Assembly (NCBI GenBank): GCA_033782935.1
Contig: JAWQEG010000292.1
Coordinates: 926,001-990,000, forward strand
Direction of reading: 5' to 3'
Origin: Petrolisthes cinctipes
Taxonomy: Eukaryota; Arthropoda; Malacostraca; Decapoda; Porcellanidae
DNA length: 64,000 bases
A model generated the notes under the pieces. That model worked only from the letters and a program-made list of their open reading frames with translations, made no database searches and had not been told where the DNA came from. Below, one piece after another: positions 34,801 through 48,762 of the stretch; the first letter of the stretch is position 1; the number at the start of each line of letters is the position of its first letter. A program made the translations under genes and the position numbers.

Positions 34801-35364
34801 CCCAAAACACCCGAAAATTCGATATTTAGAGGTCCCAGAAGGTATCTGTACATGCCTACTCCGTGTTAGAGTATTTTCAAAATACAGGCTAAAAACATAC
34901 TGAAAATCGATCTTTTAGGTGCACAAAAGTCGATATGTGCATGCATCTTCAGTACCCGTTTATATCTCAAATTCTGGCCCTAAACACCCGAAAATTCGAT
35001 ATTTTGGGGTCCCAGAAGCGATCTGTACATGCCTACTCTGTGTTAGAGTAGTTTCAAAATTCAGGCCCAAAACATGCTGAAAATCGATATTTTAGGTGCA
35101 CAAAAGTCGATATGTGCATGTATCTTCTGTACCCGTTTATATCTCAAATTCAGGCTCAAAACAACCGAAAATTCAATATTTTGGGGTCCCAGAATTAATC
35201 TGTACATGCCTACTCAGTGCTAGAATATTTTCAAAATATAGGCTAAACACATGCTAAAAATCGATCTTTTAGGTGCCAAAAAGTCGATATCTCAAATTCA
35301 GTCCCAAAACACCCGAAAATTCGATATTTAGGGGTCCCAGAAGCGATCTGTACATGCCTACTCC

Positions 35365-38300
35365 GTGTTAGAGTATTTTCAAAATACATGCTCAAAACAT
35401 ACTGAAAATCGATCTTTTAGGTGCACAAAAGTCGATATGTGCATGCATCTTCAGTACCCGTTTATATCTCAAATTCAGGCTCAAAACACCCGAAAATTCA
35501 ATATTTTGGGGTCCCAGAAGCAATCTGTACATGCCTACTCAGTGTTAGAGTATTTTCAAAATACAGGCCCAAAACATGCTGAAAATCGATATTTTAGATG
35601 CCCAAAGTCAATATGTGCATGTATCTTCTGTACCCGTTTATATCTCAAATTCAGGCTCAAAACACCCGAAAATTCAATATTTTGGGGTCCCAGAAGCAAT
35701 CTGTACATGCCTACACAGTGCTAGAATATTTTCAAAATATAGGCTAAAAACATGCTAAAAATCGATCTTTTATGTGCCAAATATTGATATCTCAAATTCA
35801 GTCCCAAAACACCCGAAAATTCGATATTTAGAGGTCCCAGAAGGTATCTGTACATGCCTACTCCGTGTTAGAGTATTTTCAAAATACAGGCCAAAAACAT
35901 ACTGAAAATCGATCTTTTAGGTGCCCAAATGTCGATATGTGCATGCATCTTCAGTACCCGTTTATATCTCAAATTCAGGCTCAAAACACCCGAAAATTCA
36001 ATATTTTGGGGTCCCAGAAGCAATCTGTACATGCCTACTCAGTGTTAGAGTATTTTCAAAATACAGGCCCAAATCATGCTGAAAATCGATATTTTAGATG
36101 CCCAAAGTCAATATGTGCATGTATCTTCTGTACCCGTTTATATCTCAAATTCAGGCTCAAAACTCCCGAAAATTCAATATTTTGGGGTCCCAGAAGCAAT
36201 CTGTACATGTCTACAGAGTGCTAGAATATTTTCAAAATATAGGCTAAAAACATGCTAAAAATCCACATTTTAGGTGCCAAAAAATCGATATCTCAAATTC
36301 AGTCCCAAAACACCCGAAAATTCGATATTTAGAGGTCCCAGAAGGTATCTGTACATGCCTACTCCGTGTTAGAGTGTTTTCAAAATACAGGCCAAAAACA
36401 TACTGAAAATCGATCTTTTAGGTGCCCAAAAGTCGATATGTGCATGCATCTTCTGTACCCGTTTATATCTCAAATTCTGGCCCTAAACACCCGAAAATTC
36501 GATATTTTGGGGTCCCAGAAGCGATCTGTACATGCCTACTCCGTGTTAGAGTATTTTCAAAATTCAGGCCCAAAACATGCTGAAAATCGATATTTTTGGT
36601 GCTCAAAGTCAATATGTGCATGTATCTTCTGTACCCGTTTATATCTCAAATTCAGGCCCTAAACACCCGAAAATTCAATATTTTGGGGTCCCAGAAGCAA
36701 TCTGTACATGTCTACAGAGTGCTAGAATATTTTCAAAATATAGGTTAAAAACATGCTAAAAATCGACATTTTAGGTGCCAAAAAATCGATATATCAAATT
36801 CTGGCCCAAAACACCCGAAAATTCGATATTTTGAGGTCCCAGAAGGTATCTGTACATGCCTACTCCGTGTTAGAGTATTTTCAAAATACAGGCCCAAAAC
36901 ATGCTGGAAATCGATCTTTTAGGTGCCCAAAAGTCGATATGTGCATGCATCTTCTGTACCCGTTTATATCTCAAATTCAGGCTCAAAACAACCGAAAATT
37001 CAATATTTTGGGGTCCCAGAAGCAATCTGTACATGCCTACTCAGTGCTAGAATATTTTCAAAATATAGGCTAAACACATGCTAAAAATCGATCTTTTAGG
37101 AGCCAAAAAGTCGATATCTCAAATTCAGTCCCAAAACACCCGAAAATTCGATATTTAGGGGTCCCAGAAGCGATCTGTACATGCCTACTCCGTGTTAGAG
37201 TATTTTCAAAATACATGCTCAAAACATACTGAAAATCGATCTTTTAGGTGCACAAAAGTCGATATGTGCATGCATCTTCAGTACCCGTTTATATCTCAAA
37301 TTCAGGCTCAAAACACCCGAAAATTCAATATTTTGGGGTCCCAGAAGCAATCTGTACATGCCTACACAGTGCTAGAATATTTTCAAAATATAGGCTAAAA
37401 ACATGCTAAAAATCGACATTTTAGGTGCCAAAAAATCGATATCTCAAATTCAGTCCCAAAACACCCGAAAATTCGATATTTAGGGGTCCCAGAAGCGATC
37501 TGTACATGCCTACTCCGTGTTAGAGTATTTTCAAAATACATGCTCAAAACATACTGAAAATCGATCTTTTAGGTGCACAAAAGTCGATATGTGCATGCAT
37601 CTTCAGTACCCGTTTATATCTCAAATTCAGGCTCAAAACACCCGAAAATTCAATATTTTGGGGTCCCAGAAGCAATCTGTACATGCCTACTCAGTGTTAG
37701 AGTATTTTCAAAATACAGGCCCAAAACATGCTGAAAATCGATATTTTAGATGCCCAAAGTCAATATGTGCATGTATCTTCTGTACCCGTTTATATCTCAA
37801 ATTCAGGCTCAAAACACCCGAAAATTCAATATTTTGGGGTCCCAGAAGCAATCTGTACATGCCTACACAGTGCTAGAATATTTTCAAAATATAGGCTAAA
37901 AACATGCTAAAAATCGATCTTTTATGTGCCAAATATTGATATCTCAAATTCAGTCCCAAAACACCCGAAAATTCGATATTTAGAGGTCCCAGAAGGTATC
38001 TGTACATGCCTACTCCGTGTTAGAGTATTTTCAAAATACAGGCCAAAAACATACTGAAAATCGATCTTTTAGGTGCCCGAAAGTCGATATGTGCATGCAT
38101 CTTCAGTACCCGTTTATATCTCAAATTCAGGCTCAAAACACCCGAAAATTCAATATTTTGGGGTCCCAGAAGCAATCTGTACATGCCTACTCAGTGTTAG
38201 AGTATTTTCAAAATACAGGCCCAAATCATGCTGAAAATCGATATTTTAGATGCCCAAAGTCAATATGTGCATGTATCTTCTGTACCCGTTTATATCTCAA

Positions 38301-38911
38301 ATGCAGGCTCAAAACTCCCGAAAATTCAATATTTTGGGGTCCCAGAAGCAATCTGTACATGTCTACAGAGTGCTAGAATATTTTCAAAATATAGGCTAAA
38401 AACATGCTAAAAATCGACATTTTAGGTGCCAAAAAATCGATATCTCAAATTCAGTCCCAAAACACCCGAAAATTCGATATTTAGAGGTCCCAGAAGGTAT
38501 CTGTACATGCCTACTCCGTGTTAGAGTGTTTTCAAAATACAGGCCAAAAACATACTGAAAATCGATCTTTTAGGTGCCCAAAAGTCGATATGTGCATGCA
38601 TCTTCTGTACCCGTTTATATCTCAAATTCTGGCTCTAAACACCCGAAAATTCGATATTTTGGGGTCCCAGAAGCGATCTGTACATGCCTACTCCGTGTTA
38701 GAGTATTTTCAAAATTCAGGCCCAAAACATGCTGAAAATCGATATTTTTGGTGCTCAAAGTCAATATGTGCATGTATCTTCTGTACCCGTTTATATCTCA
38801 AATTCAGGCTCAAAACACCCGAAAAGTCAATATTTTGGGGTCCCAGAAGCAATCTGTACATGCCTACACAGTGCTAGAATATTTTCAAAATATAGGCTAA
38901 AAACATGCTAA
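35365..38911. repeat. 2152-bp duplication within satellite
   Basis: Units at 35365, 35865 and 36366 recur at 37517, 38017 and 38518 (+2152). Private markers are shared: GTGCCAAATATTGATATC (35776, 37927), CCCAAATCATGCTG, TGTCTACAGAGTGC and TTAGAGTGTTTTC. Confidence 0.88.
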
Positions 38912-40019
38912 AAATCGACATTTTAGGTGCCAAAAAATCGATATCTGAAATTCAGTCCCAAAACACCCGAAAATTCGATATTTAGAGGTCCCAGAAGGTA
39001 TCTGTACATGCCTACTCCGTGTTAAAGTATTTTCAAAATACAGGCACAAAACATGCTGAAAATCGATATTTTAGATGCCCAAAGTCAATATGTGCATGTA
39101 TCTTCTGTACCCGTTTATATCTCAAATTCAGGCTCAAAACACACGAAAATTCAATATTTTGGGGTCCCAGAAGCAATCTGTACATGTCTACAGAGTGCTA
39201 GAATATTTTCAAAATATAGGTTAAAAACATGCTAAAAATCGACATTTTAGGTGCCAAAAAATCGATATCTCAAATTCTGGCCCAAAACACCCGAAAATTA
39301 AATATTTTGGGGTCCCAGAAGCAATCTGTACATGCCTACTCAGTGTTAGAGTAGTTTCAAAATTCAGGCCCAAAACATGCTGAAAATCGATATTTTTGGT
39401 GCCCAAAGTCAATATGTGCATGTATCTTCTGTACCCGTTTATATCTCAAATTCAGGCTCAAAACACCCGAAAATTCAATATTTTGGGGTCCCAAAAGCAA
39501 TCTGTACATGCATACTCCGTGTTAGAGTATTTTCAAAATACAGGTCAAAAACATACTGAAAATCGAACTTTTAGGTGCCCAAAAGTCGATATGTGCATGC
39601 ATCTTCAGTACCCGTTTATATCTCAAATTCAGGCTCAAAACACCCGAAAATTCAATATTTTGGGGTCCCAAAAGCAATTTGTACATGCCTACTCAGTGTT
39701 AGAGTATTTTCAAAATACAAGCCCAAATCATGCTGAAAATCGATATTTTAGATGCCCAAAGTCAATATGTGCATGTATCTTCTGTACCCGTTTATATCTC
39801 AAATTCAGGCTCAAAACACCCGAAAATTCAATATTTTGGGGTCCCAGAAGCAATCTGTACATGTCTACAGAGTGCTAGAATATTTTCAAAATATAGGCTA
39901 AAAACATGCTAAAAATCGACATTTTAGGTGCCAAAAAATCGATATCTCAAATTCAGTCCCAAAACACCCGAAAATTCGATATTTAGAGGTCCCAGAAGGT
40001 ATCTGTACATGCCTACTCC

Positions 40020-42673
40020 GTGTTAGAGTATTTTCAAAATACAGGCCAAAAACATACTGAAAATCGATCTTTTAGGTGCCCAAAAGTCGATATGTGCATG
40101 CATCTTCTGTACCCGTTTATATCTCAAATTCTGGCCCTAAACACCCGAAAATTCGATATTTTGGGGTCCCAGAAGCGATCTGTACATGCCTACTCCGTGT
40201 TAGAGTATTTTCAAAATTCAGGCCCAAAACATGCTGAAAATCGATATTTTTGGTGCCCAAAGTCAATATGTGCATGTATCTTCTGTACCCGTTTATATCT
40301 CAAATTCAGGCTCAAAACACCCGAAAAGTCAATATTTTGGGGTCCCAGAAGCAATCTGTACATGCCTACACAGTGCTAGAATATTTTCAAATTATAGGCT
40401 AAAAACATGCTATAAATCGACATTTTAGGTGCCAAAAAATCGATATCTGAAATTCAGTCCCAAAACACCCGAAAATTCGATATTTAGAGGTCCCAGAAGG
40501 TATCTGTACATGCCTACTCCGTGTTAGAGTATTTTCAAAATACAGGCCCAAAACATGCTGAAAATCGATATTTTAGATGCCCAAAGTCAATATGTGCATG
40601 TATCTTCTGTACCCGTTTATATCTCAAATTCAGGCTCAAAACACCCGAAAATTCAATATTTTGGGGTCCCAGAAGCAATCTGTACATGTCTACAGAGTGC
40701 TAGAATATTTTCAAAATATAGGTTAAAAACATGCTAAAAATCGACATTTTAGGTGCCAAAAAATCGATATCTCAAATTCTGGCCCAAAACACCCGAAAAT
40801 TCGATATTTTGAGGTCCCAGAAGGTATCTGTACATGCCTACTCCGTGTTAGAGTATTTTCAAAATACAGGCCCAAAACATGCTGAAAATCGATCTTTTAG
40901 GTGCCCAAAAGTCGATATGTGCATGCATCTTCAGTACCCGTTTATATCTCAAATTCAGGCTCAAAACACCCGAAAATTCGATATTTTGGGGTCCCAGAAG
41001 CGATCTGTACATGCCTACTCTGTGTTAGAGTAGTTTCAAAATTCAGGCCCAAAACATGCTGAAAATCGATATTTTAGGTGCACAAAAGTCGATATGTGCA
41101 TGTATCTTCTGTACCCGTTTATATCTCAAATTCAGGCTCAAAACAACCGAAAATTCAATATTTTGGGGTTCCAGAAGCAATCTGTACATGCCTACTCAGT
41201 GCTAGAATATTTTCAAAATATAGGCTAAACACATGCTAAAAATCGATCTTTTAGGTGCCAAAAAGTCGATATCTCAAATTCAGTCCCAAAACACCCGAAA
41301 ATTCGATATTTAGGGGTCCCAGAAGCGATCTGTACATGCCTACTCCGTGTTAGAGTATTTTCAAAATACATGCTCAAAACATACTGAAAATCGATCTTTT
41401 AGGTGCACAAAAGTCGATATGTGCATGCATCTTCTGTACCCGTTTATATCTCAAATTCTGGCCCTAAACACCCGAAAATTCGATATTTTGGGGTCCCAGA
41501 AGCGATCTGTACATGCCTACTCCGTGTTAGAGTATTTTCAAAATTCAGGCCCAAAACATGCTGAAAATCGATATTTTTGGTGCCCAAAGTCAATATGTGC
41601 ATGTATCTTCTGTACCCGTTTATATCTCAAATTCAGGCTCAAAACACCCGAAAAGTCAATATTTTGGGGTCCCAGAAGCAATCTGTACATGCCTACACAG
41701 TGCTAGAATATTTTCAAATTATAGGCTAAAAACATGCTAAAAATCGACATTTTAGGTGCCAAAAAATCGATAACTGAAATTCAGTCCCAAAACACCCGAA
41801 AATTCGATATTTAGAGGTCCCATAAGGTATCTGTACATGCCTACTCCGTGTTAGAGTATTTTCAAAATACAGGCCCAAAACATGCTGAAAATCGATATTT
41901 TAGATGCCCAAAGTCAATATGTGCATGTATCTTCTGTACCCGTTTATATCTCAAATTCAGGCTCAAAACACCCGAAAATTCAATATTTTGGGGTCCCAGA
42001 AGCAATCTGTACATGTCTACAGAGTGCTAGAATATTTTCAAAATATAGGTTAAAAACATGCTAAAAATCGACATTTTAGGTGCCAAAAAATCGATATATC
42101 AAATTCTGGCCCAAAACACCCGAAAATTCGATATTTTGAGGTCCCAGAAGGTATCTGTACATGCCTACTCCGTGTTAGAGTATTTTCAAAATATAGGCCC
42201 AAAACATGCTGAAAATCGATCTTTTAGGTGCCCAAAAGTCGATATGTGCATGCATCTTCAGTACCCGTTTATATCTCAAATTCAGGCTCAAAACACCCGA
42301 GAATTCGATATTTTGGGGTCCCAGAAGCGATCTGTACATGCCTACTCTGTGTTAGAGTAGTTTCAAAATTCAGGCCCAAAACATGCTGAAAATCGATATT
42401 TTAGGTGCACAAAAGTCGATATGTGCATGTATCTTCTGTACCCGTTTATATCTCAAATTCAGGCTCAAAACAACCGAAAATTCAATATTTTGGGGTCCCA
42501 GAAGCAATATGTACATGCCTACTCAGTGCTAGAATATTTTCAAAATATAGGCTAAACACATGCTAAAAATCGATCTTTTAGGTGCCAAAAAGTCGATATC
42601 TCAAATTCAGTCCCAAAACACCCGAAAATTCGATATTTAGGGGTCCCAGAAGCGATCTGTACATGCCTACTCC
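40020..42673. repeat. 1327-bp tandem duplication within satellite
   Basis: Units at 40020, 40521 and 40731 recur at 41347, 41848 and 42058 (+1327), sharing CCCGAAAAGTCAATATT, TTTCAAATTATAGG and TGTCTACAGAGTGC. It ends at the start of the macro-repeat recurrence. Confidence 0.85.
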
Positions 42674-45600
42674 GTGTTAGAGTATTTTCAAAATACATGC
42701 TCAAAACATACTGAAAATCGATCTTTTAGGTGCACAAAAGTCGATATGTGCATGCATCTTCAGTACCCGTTTATATCTCAAATTCAGGCTCAAAACACCA
42801 GAAAATTCAATATTTTGGGGTCCCAGAAGCAATCTGTACATGCCTACTCAGTGTTAGAGTATTTTCAAAATACAGGCCCAAAACATGCTGAAAATCGATA
42901 TTTTAGATGCCCAAAGTCAATATGTGCATGTATCTTCTGTACCCGTTTATATCTCAAATTCAGGCTCAAAACACCCGAAAATTCAATATTTTGGGGTCCC
43001 AGAAGCAATCTGTACATGCCTACACAGTGCTAGAATATTTTCAAAATATAGGCTAAAAACATGCTAAAAATCGACATTTTAGGTGCCAAAAAATCGATAT
43101 CTCAAATTCAGTCCCAAAACACCCGAAAATTCGATATTTAGAGGTCCCAGAAGGTATCTGTACATGCCTACTCCGTGTTAGAGTATTTTCAAAATACAGG
43201 CCAAAAACATACTGAAAATCGATCTTTTAGGTGCCCAAAAGTCGATATGTGCATGCATCTTCTGTACCCGTTTATATCTCAAATTCTGGCCCTAAACACC
43301 CGAAAATTCGATATTTTGGGGCCCCAGAAGCGATCTGTACATGCCTACTCCGTGTTAGAGTATTTTCAAAATTCAAGCCCAAAACATGCTGAAAATCGAT
43401 ATTTTTGGTGCCCAAAGACAATATGTGCATGTATCTTCTGTACCCGTTTATATCTCAAATTCAGGCTCAAAACACCCGAAAATTCAATATTTTGGGGTCC
43501 CAGAAGCGATCTGTACATGCCTACTCTGTGTTAGAGTAGTTTCAAAATTCAGGCCCAAAACATGCTGAAAATCGATATTTTAGGTGCACAAAAGTCGATA
43601 TGTGCATGTATCTTCTGTACCCGTTTATATCTCAAATTCAGGCTCAAAACAACCGAATTTTCAATATTTTGGGGTCCCAGAAGCAATCTGTACATACCTA
43701 CTCAGTGCTAGAATATTTTCAAAATATAGGCTAAACACATGCTAAAAATCGATCTTTTAGGGGCCAAAAAGTCGATATCTCAAATTCAGTCCCAAAACAC
43801 CCGAAAATTCGATATTTAGAGGTCCCAGAAGGTATCTGTACATGCCTACTCCGTGTTAGAGTATTTTCAAAATACAGGCTAAAAACATACTGAAAATCGA
43901 TCTTTTAGGTGCCCAAAAGTCGATATGTGCATGCATCTTCAGTACCCGTTTATATCTCAAATTCTGGCCCTAAACACCCGAAAATTCGATATTTTGGGGT
44001 CCCAGAAGCGATCTGTACATGCCTACTCTGTGTTAGAGTAGTTTCAAAATTCAGGCCCAAAACATGCTGAAAATCGATATTTTAGGTGAACAAAAGTCGA
44101 TATGTGCATGTATCTTCTGTACCCGTTTATATCTCAAATTCAGGCTCAAAACAACCGAATTTTCAATATTTTGGGGTCCCAGAAGCAATCTGTACATGCC
44201 TACTCAGTGCTAGAATATTTTCAAAATATAGGCTAAACACATGCTATAAAATCGATCTTTTAGGGGCCAAAAAGTCGATATCTCAAATTCAGTCCCAAAA
44301 CACCCGAAAATTCGATATTTAGGGGTCCCAGAAGCGATCTGTACATGCCTACTCCGTGTTAGAGTATTTTCAAAATACATGCTCAAAACATACTGAAAAT
44401 CGATCTTTTAGGTGCACAAAAGTCGATATGTGCATGCATCTTCAGTACCCGTTTATATCTCAAATTCAGGCTCAAAACACCCGAAAATTCAATATCTTGG
44501 GGTCCCAGAAGCAATCTGTACATGCCTACTCAGTGTTAGAGTATTTTCAAAATACAGGCCCAAAACATGCTGAAAATCGATATTTTAGATGCCCAAAGTC
44601 AATATGTGCATGTATCTTCTGTACCCGTTTATATCTCAAATTCAGGCTCAAAACACCCGAAAATTCAATATTTTGGTGTCCCAGAAGCAATCTGTATATG
44701 CCTACACAGTGCTAGAATATTTTCAAAATATAGGCTAAAAACATGCTAAAAATCGACATTTTATGTGCCAAATATTGATATCTCAAATTCAGTCCCAAAA
44801 CACCCGAAAATTCGATATTTAGAGGTCCCAGAAGGTATCTGTACATGCCTACTCCGTGTTAGAGTATTTTCAAAATACAGGCCAAAAACATACTGAAAAT
44901 CGATCTTTTAGGTGCCCAAAAGTCGATATGGGCATGCATCTTCAGTACCCGTTTATATCTCAAATTCAGGCTCAAAACTTCCGAAAATTCGATATTTTGG
45001 GGTCCCAGAAGCGATCTGTACATGCCTACTCAGTGTTAGAGTATTTTCAAATTACCGGCACAAAACATGCTGAAAATCGATATTTTAGATGCCCAAAGTC
45101 AATATGTGCATGTATCTTCTGTACCCGTTTATATCTCAAATTCAGGCTCAAAACACCCGAAAATTCAATATTTTGGGGTCCCAGAAGCAATCTGTACATG
45201 CCTACACAGTGCTAGAATATTTTCAAAATATAGGCTAAAAACATGCTAAAAATCGACATTTTAGGTGAAAAAAATCGATATCTCAAATTCAGTCCCAAAA
45301 CACCCGAAAATTCGATATTTAGAGGTCCCAGAAGGTATCTGTACATGCCCAAAACATGCTGAAAATCGATATTTTTGGTGCCCAAAGTCAATATGTGCAT
45401 GTATCTCCTGTACCCGTTTATATCTCAAATTCAGGCTCAAAACACCCGAAAATTCGATATTTTGGGGTCCCAGAAGCAATCTGTACAGTGCTAGAATATT
45501 TTTAAAATATAGGCTAAAAATATGCTAAAAATCGATCTTTTAGGTGCCAAAAAGTCGATATCTGAAATTCAGTCCCAAAACACCCGAAAATTCGATATTT

Positions 45601-47976
45601 AGGGGTCCCAGAAGCGATCTGTACATGCCTACTCCGTGTTAGAGTATTTTCAAAATACATGCTCAAAACATAAAGAAAATCGATCTTTTAGGTGCACAAA
45701 AGTCGATATGTGCATGCATCTTCTGTACCCGTTTATATCTCAAATTCAGACTCAAAACACCCGAAAATTCAATATTTTTGGGTCCCAGAAGCAATCTGTA
45801 CATGCCTACTCAGTGTTAGAGTATTTTCAAAATACAGGCCCAAAACATGCTGAAAATCGATATTTTAGATGCCCAAAGTCAATATGTGCTTGTATCTTCT
45901 GTACCCGTTTATATCTCAAATTCAGGCTCAAAACACCCGAAAATTCAATATTTTGGGGTCCCAGAAGCAATCTGTACATGCCTACACAGTGCTAGAATAT
46001 TTTCAAAATATAGGCTAAAAACATGCTAAAAATCGACATTTTAGGTGCCAAAAAATCGATATCTCAAATTCAGTCCCAAAACACCCGAAAATTCGATATT
46101 TAGAGGTCCCAGAAGGTATCTGTACATGCCTACTCCGTGTTAGAGTATTTTCAAAATTCAGGCCCAAAACATGCTGAAAATCGATATTTTTGGTGCCCAA
46201 AGTCAATATGTGCATGTATCTTCTGTACCCGTTTATATCTCAAATTCAGGCTTAAAAACACCCGAAAATTCGATATTTTGGGGTCCCAGAAGCGATCTGT
46301 ACATGCCTACTCCGTGTTAGAGTATTTTCAAAATTCAGGCCCAAAACATGCTGAAAATCGATATTTTTGGTGCCCAAAGTCAATACGTGCATGTATCTTC
46401 TGTACCCGTTTATATCTCAAATTCAGGCTCAAAACACCCGAAAATTCAATATTTTGGGGTCCCAGAAGCAATCTGTACATGCCTACTCAGGGCTAGAATA
46501 TTTTCAAAATATAGGCTAAAAACATGCTAAAAATCGACATTTTTGGTGCCAAAAAATCGATATCTCAAATTCAGTCCCAAAACACCCGAAAATTCGATAT
46601 TTAGAGGTCCCAGAAGGTATCTGTACATGCCTACTCCTTGTTAGATTATTTTCAAAATACAGGCCAAAAACATACTGAAAATCGATCTTTTAGGTGCCCA
46701 AAAGTCGATATGTGCATGCATCTTCTGTACCCGTTTATATCTCAAATTCTGGCCATAAACACCCGAAAATTCGATATTTTGGGGTCCCAGAAGCAATCTC
46801 TACATGCCTACTCAGTGTTAGAGTATTTTCAAAATTCAGGCCCAAAACATGCTGAAAATCTATATTTTTGGTGCCCAAAGTCAATATGTGCATGTATCTT
46901 CTGTACCCGTTTATATCTCAAATTCAGGCTCAAAACACCCGAAAATTCAATATTTTGGGGTCCCAGAAGCAATCTGTACATGCCTACTAAGTTCTAGAAT
47001 AATTTCAAAATATAGGCTAAAAACATGCTAAAAATCGATCTTTTAGGTGCCAAAAAGTCGATATCTCAAATTCAGTCCCAAAACACCCGAAAATTCGATA
47101 TGTAGGGGTCCCAGAAGCGATCTGTACATGCCTACTCCGTGATAGAGTATTTTCAAAATACATGCTCAAAACATACTGAAAATCGATATTTTAGGTGCAC
47201 AAAAGTCGATATGTGCATGCATCTTCAGTACCCGTTTATATCTCAAATTCAGGCTCAAAACACCCGAAAATTCAATATTTTGGGGTCCCAGAAGCAATCT
47301 GTACATGCCTACTCAGTGTTAGAGTATTTTCAAAATACAGGCCCAAAACATGCTGAAAATCGATATTTTAGATGCCCAAAGTCAATATGTGCATGTATCT
47401 TCTGTACCCGTTTATATCTCAAATTCAGGCTCAAAACACCCGAAAATTCAATATTTTGGGGTCCCAGAAGCAATCTGTACATGCCTACACAGTGCTAGAA
47501 TATTTTCAAAATATAGGCTAAAAACATGCCAAAAATCGACATTTTAGGTGCCAAAAAATCGATATCTCAAATTCAGTCCCAAAACACCCGAAAATTCGAT
47601 ATTTAGAGGTCCCAGAAGGTATCTGTACATGCCTACTCCGTGTTAGAGTATTTTCAAATCACAGGCCAAAAACATACTGAAAATCGATCTTTTATGTGCC
47701 CAAAAGTCGATATGTGCATGCATCTTCTGTACCCGTTTATATCTCAAATTCTGGCCCTAAACACCCGAAAATTCGATATTTTGGGGTCCCAGAAGCGATC
47801 TGTACATGCCTACTCCGTGTTAGAGTATTTTCAAAATTCAGGCCCAAAACATGCTGAAAATCGATATTTTTGGTGCCCAAAGTCAATCCGTGCATGTATC
47901 TTCTGTACCCGTTTATATCTCAAATTCAGGCTCAAAACACCCGAAAATTCAATATTTTGGGGTCCCAGAAGCAATC

Positions 47977-47980
47977 TGTA
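47977..47980. other. Target site duplication TGTA, left (copy 2)
   Basis: Same 4-bp TSD and same satellite context as copy 1; its partner is 57062-57065. Shared site and TSD show that copy 2 arose by segmental duplication, not by a second insertion. Confidence 0.9.
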
Positions 47981-48060
47981 TGTACCAGTTCTGAAGGCTT
48001 GAACTCTGGGCAGAACTTGGTAACTTACTTGTATGTAATTCTTGTAGTTGTAGTGTAGTA

Positions 48061-48091
<31 letters not shown>

Positions 48092-48762
48092 TAGGTAACG
48101 TGGAAGACGGGGTGCTTTCTTAGGTGATTGACTTCACAAGTTTCTTAAGGCTTAATTTATTAATATGTTCTTATATCTATACAGAGAGTTATATTGATGT
48201 GCCTTGTCTTGTCTTATATGGTATTATGTCTCTCTCTATGGAGACAGTTTATAGCCCTTAGGGAGTCAGTGTGGTATCCTAACTCCTAGTGTACCTCCTC
48301 TGCTTATATACATTTCAAACTCAATAGTTTACAGAATGGCTAGAGTGTGACTGTGTTGCCTGTGAATGGTCAGTTTGATTCTGTACCTACTTCTCTCTTC
48401 TCGTGTGAAAGGGAAAGTGGGCCAACCCTTTCCTATCTCTCTCTCTCTCTCTCTCTCCTTTACTCTCTTTCCTACCTCTCCTTCGAAGGGGAGGTAGGAA
48501 AGGTTAATGTCTTTTCGTATGACCTGACCGCACCTGTGTTTGGAGAGATGCCAATAAGATAGGGAAAGTCAATTGTCTGAGAGGTAGGTATAAAAATATA
48601 TGGGAGAGTGTGTGTGTGTGTGTGTGTGTGTTTGACCCACCTGGGTGGTCAGGTCCCTTAATGGTTTTTTGGTGTGTATGTATGTGGAATCTGAATCTGT
48701 CTGTCAGGTCCCGAAAGGCGAGTCACTGCACGTGTTTGTGTGTGTATAGAATGGTGTGTACA
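47981..48762 (-). repeat. 3' LTR (element sense) of copy 2
   Basis: 782 bp, same as 5768-6549. Includes (GTT)10 at 48061-48090 and the palindrome at 48467-48502. Confidence 0.95.

Larger units (their letters stand above)
14846..47980. repeat. Satellite array, central block (33 kb)
   Basis: Uninterrupted head-to-tail A-B-C satellite with no gene. Most trimers repeat every 501 bp. Two trimer flavours alternate: one whose A monomer carries ATACATGCTCAAAACATAC, and one whose B monomer carries CTCTGTGTTAGAGTAGTTTC (for example near 23910, 24910, 26210, 27545, 28870, 32030, 34035, 35035, 41035, 42350). Missing B monomers give dimers of about 325 bp. Larger duplicated blocks are listed separately. 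I saw no transposon, RNA gene or unique DNA in this block. Confidence 0.97.

Noticed and set aside
39396..39878. 160-codon open frame, the longest in the satellite
   Set aside because: It results from an irregular run of monomers without an intervening C monomer; composition is the same satellite translation.
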